In this document: positions 33,262-33,408 of the stretch, in pieces | How positions within the stretch are numbered: the first letter of the stretch is position 1 | Layout of the letters: the number at the start of each line of letters is the position of its first letter | Assembly (NCBI GenBank): GCA_945903465.1 | Contig: CAMDOF010000075.1 | Span: 1 to 33,408 of the forward strand | Direction of reading: 5' to 3' | Length of the DNA stretch: 33,408 nucleotides | From: Opitutus sp. GAS368 | GTDB taxonomy: Bacteria > Verrucomicrobiota > Verrucomicrobiia > Opitutales > Opitutaceae | Notes under the pieces: generated by a model | Told to the model about the DNA's origin: nothing | Seen by the model: the letters and a program-made list of their open reading frames with translations, nothing else | Databases searched by the model: none | Position numbers and translations under genes: made by a program

Positions 33262-33386
33262 CGGATATTCCCCTGTTTCGGATAATTAAATTAGATGATT
33301 ACGAGTGAAAACTTAGCGGTTATGTGTTGTCACTAAAGCATGATAAATAGCCTTGCGCCCGGCGGCGCGGGCCCCAGCGTCGGGGC

Positions 33387-33408
33387 ATGTTCATCAAGCG
33401 CAATCGCA
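33387..33408 (+). CDS. Possible start of another gene, cut by the window end
   Basis: ATGTTCATCAAGCGCAATCG starts a frame (MFIKRNR) that runs off the window. Starts of this kind are seen in some IS transposases, but seven residues do not allow a call. The 125 bases before it (33262-33386) hold no recognised feature. Confidence 0.2.

Noticed and set aside
1..33408. CRISPR arrays, toxin-antitoxin pairs, phage or defence modules
   Set aside because: No regularly spaced short repeats and no proteins of these classes were seen; the repeats found have unequal spacing and different neighbours.

Overview
The window looks like a chromosomal segment of a verrucomicrobial bacterium, most likely near Opitutaceae. 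I infer this from the gene families: very large TonB-dependent receptors with an N-terminal carboxypeptidase-regulatory-like domain, Tat-exported Gfo/Idh/MocA oxidoreductases, sulfatases, PQQ-type beta-propeller proteins, a ThuA-domain protein, a heme-binding dehydrogenase remnant and GC-rich DNA. Most genes lack a clear Shine-Dalgarno sequence. No tRNA, rRNA, CRISPR array or phage module was found.

The left part (about 1-18.3 kb) is a gene graveyard. Intact genes (ceramidase-like hydrolase 872-2254, LamG/DMFase-like protein 3147-5504, TonB receptor 8157-11177, pectinesterase-like protein 12363-13667, PQQ-propeller protein 15804-17114) alternate with clearly broken ones: a REP-associated-transposase-like remnant, a heme-binding-dehydrogenase fragment, two sulfatases, an esterase, a multicopper oxidase and one protein of unknown function. 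A dispersed repeat family with a palindromic core (CCAAAATCGGATTTTGG or the covarying CCAAAACAAGTTTTGG) occurs at 380-491, 2895-2979, 5943-6066 and 12131-12324. Shorter pieces lie at 1-28, 14084-14112 and 17239-17277. Several copies sit exactly where a broken gene stops or begins. A second repeat type flanks the PQQ gene at 15611 and 17135.

The right part (about 18.5-33.3 kb) is clean and has no copy of the palindromic repeat that I can see. It holds a minus-strand set (cytochrome c, ThuA-domain protein, membrane-anchored PQQ propeller; separately a Tat-exported Gfo/Idh/MocA oxidoreductase) and a divergent plus-strand cytochrome c/sugar dehydrogenase fusion. Next come a convergent VOC-family dioxygenase, a DUF3892 protein, an epimerase/glycosyltransferase pair and a large Oar-like TonB receptor. 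The last 22 bases may start another gene.

Together the intact genes suggest uptake of carbohydrate polymers across the outer membrane (two TonB receptors, pectinesterase-like protein) and periplasmic sugar oxidation feeding electrons to c-type cytochromes, plus surface-sugar synthesis. This functional link is inference from families and neighbourhood. I did not find a convincing new enzymatic or defence system. The most unusual signal is the repeat family, its association with gene truncations, and a possible RAYT (REP-associated tyrosine transposase) remnant beside one copy.
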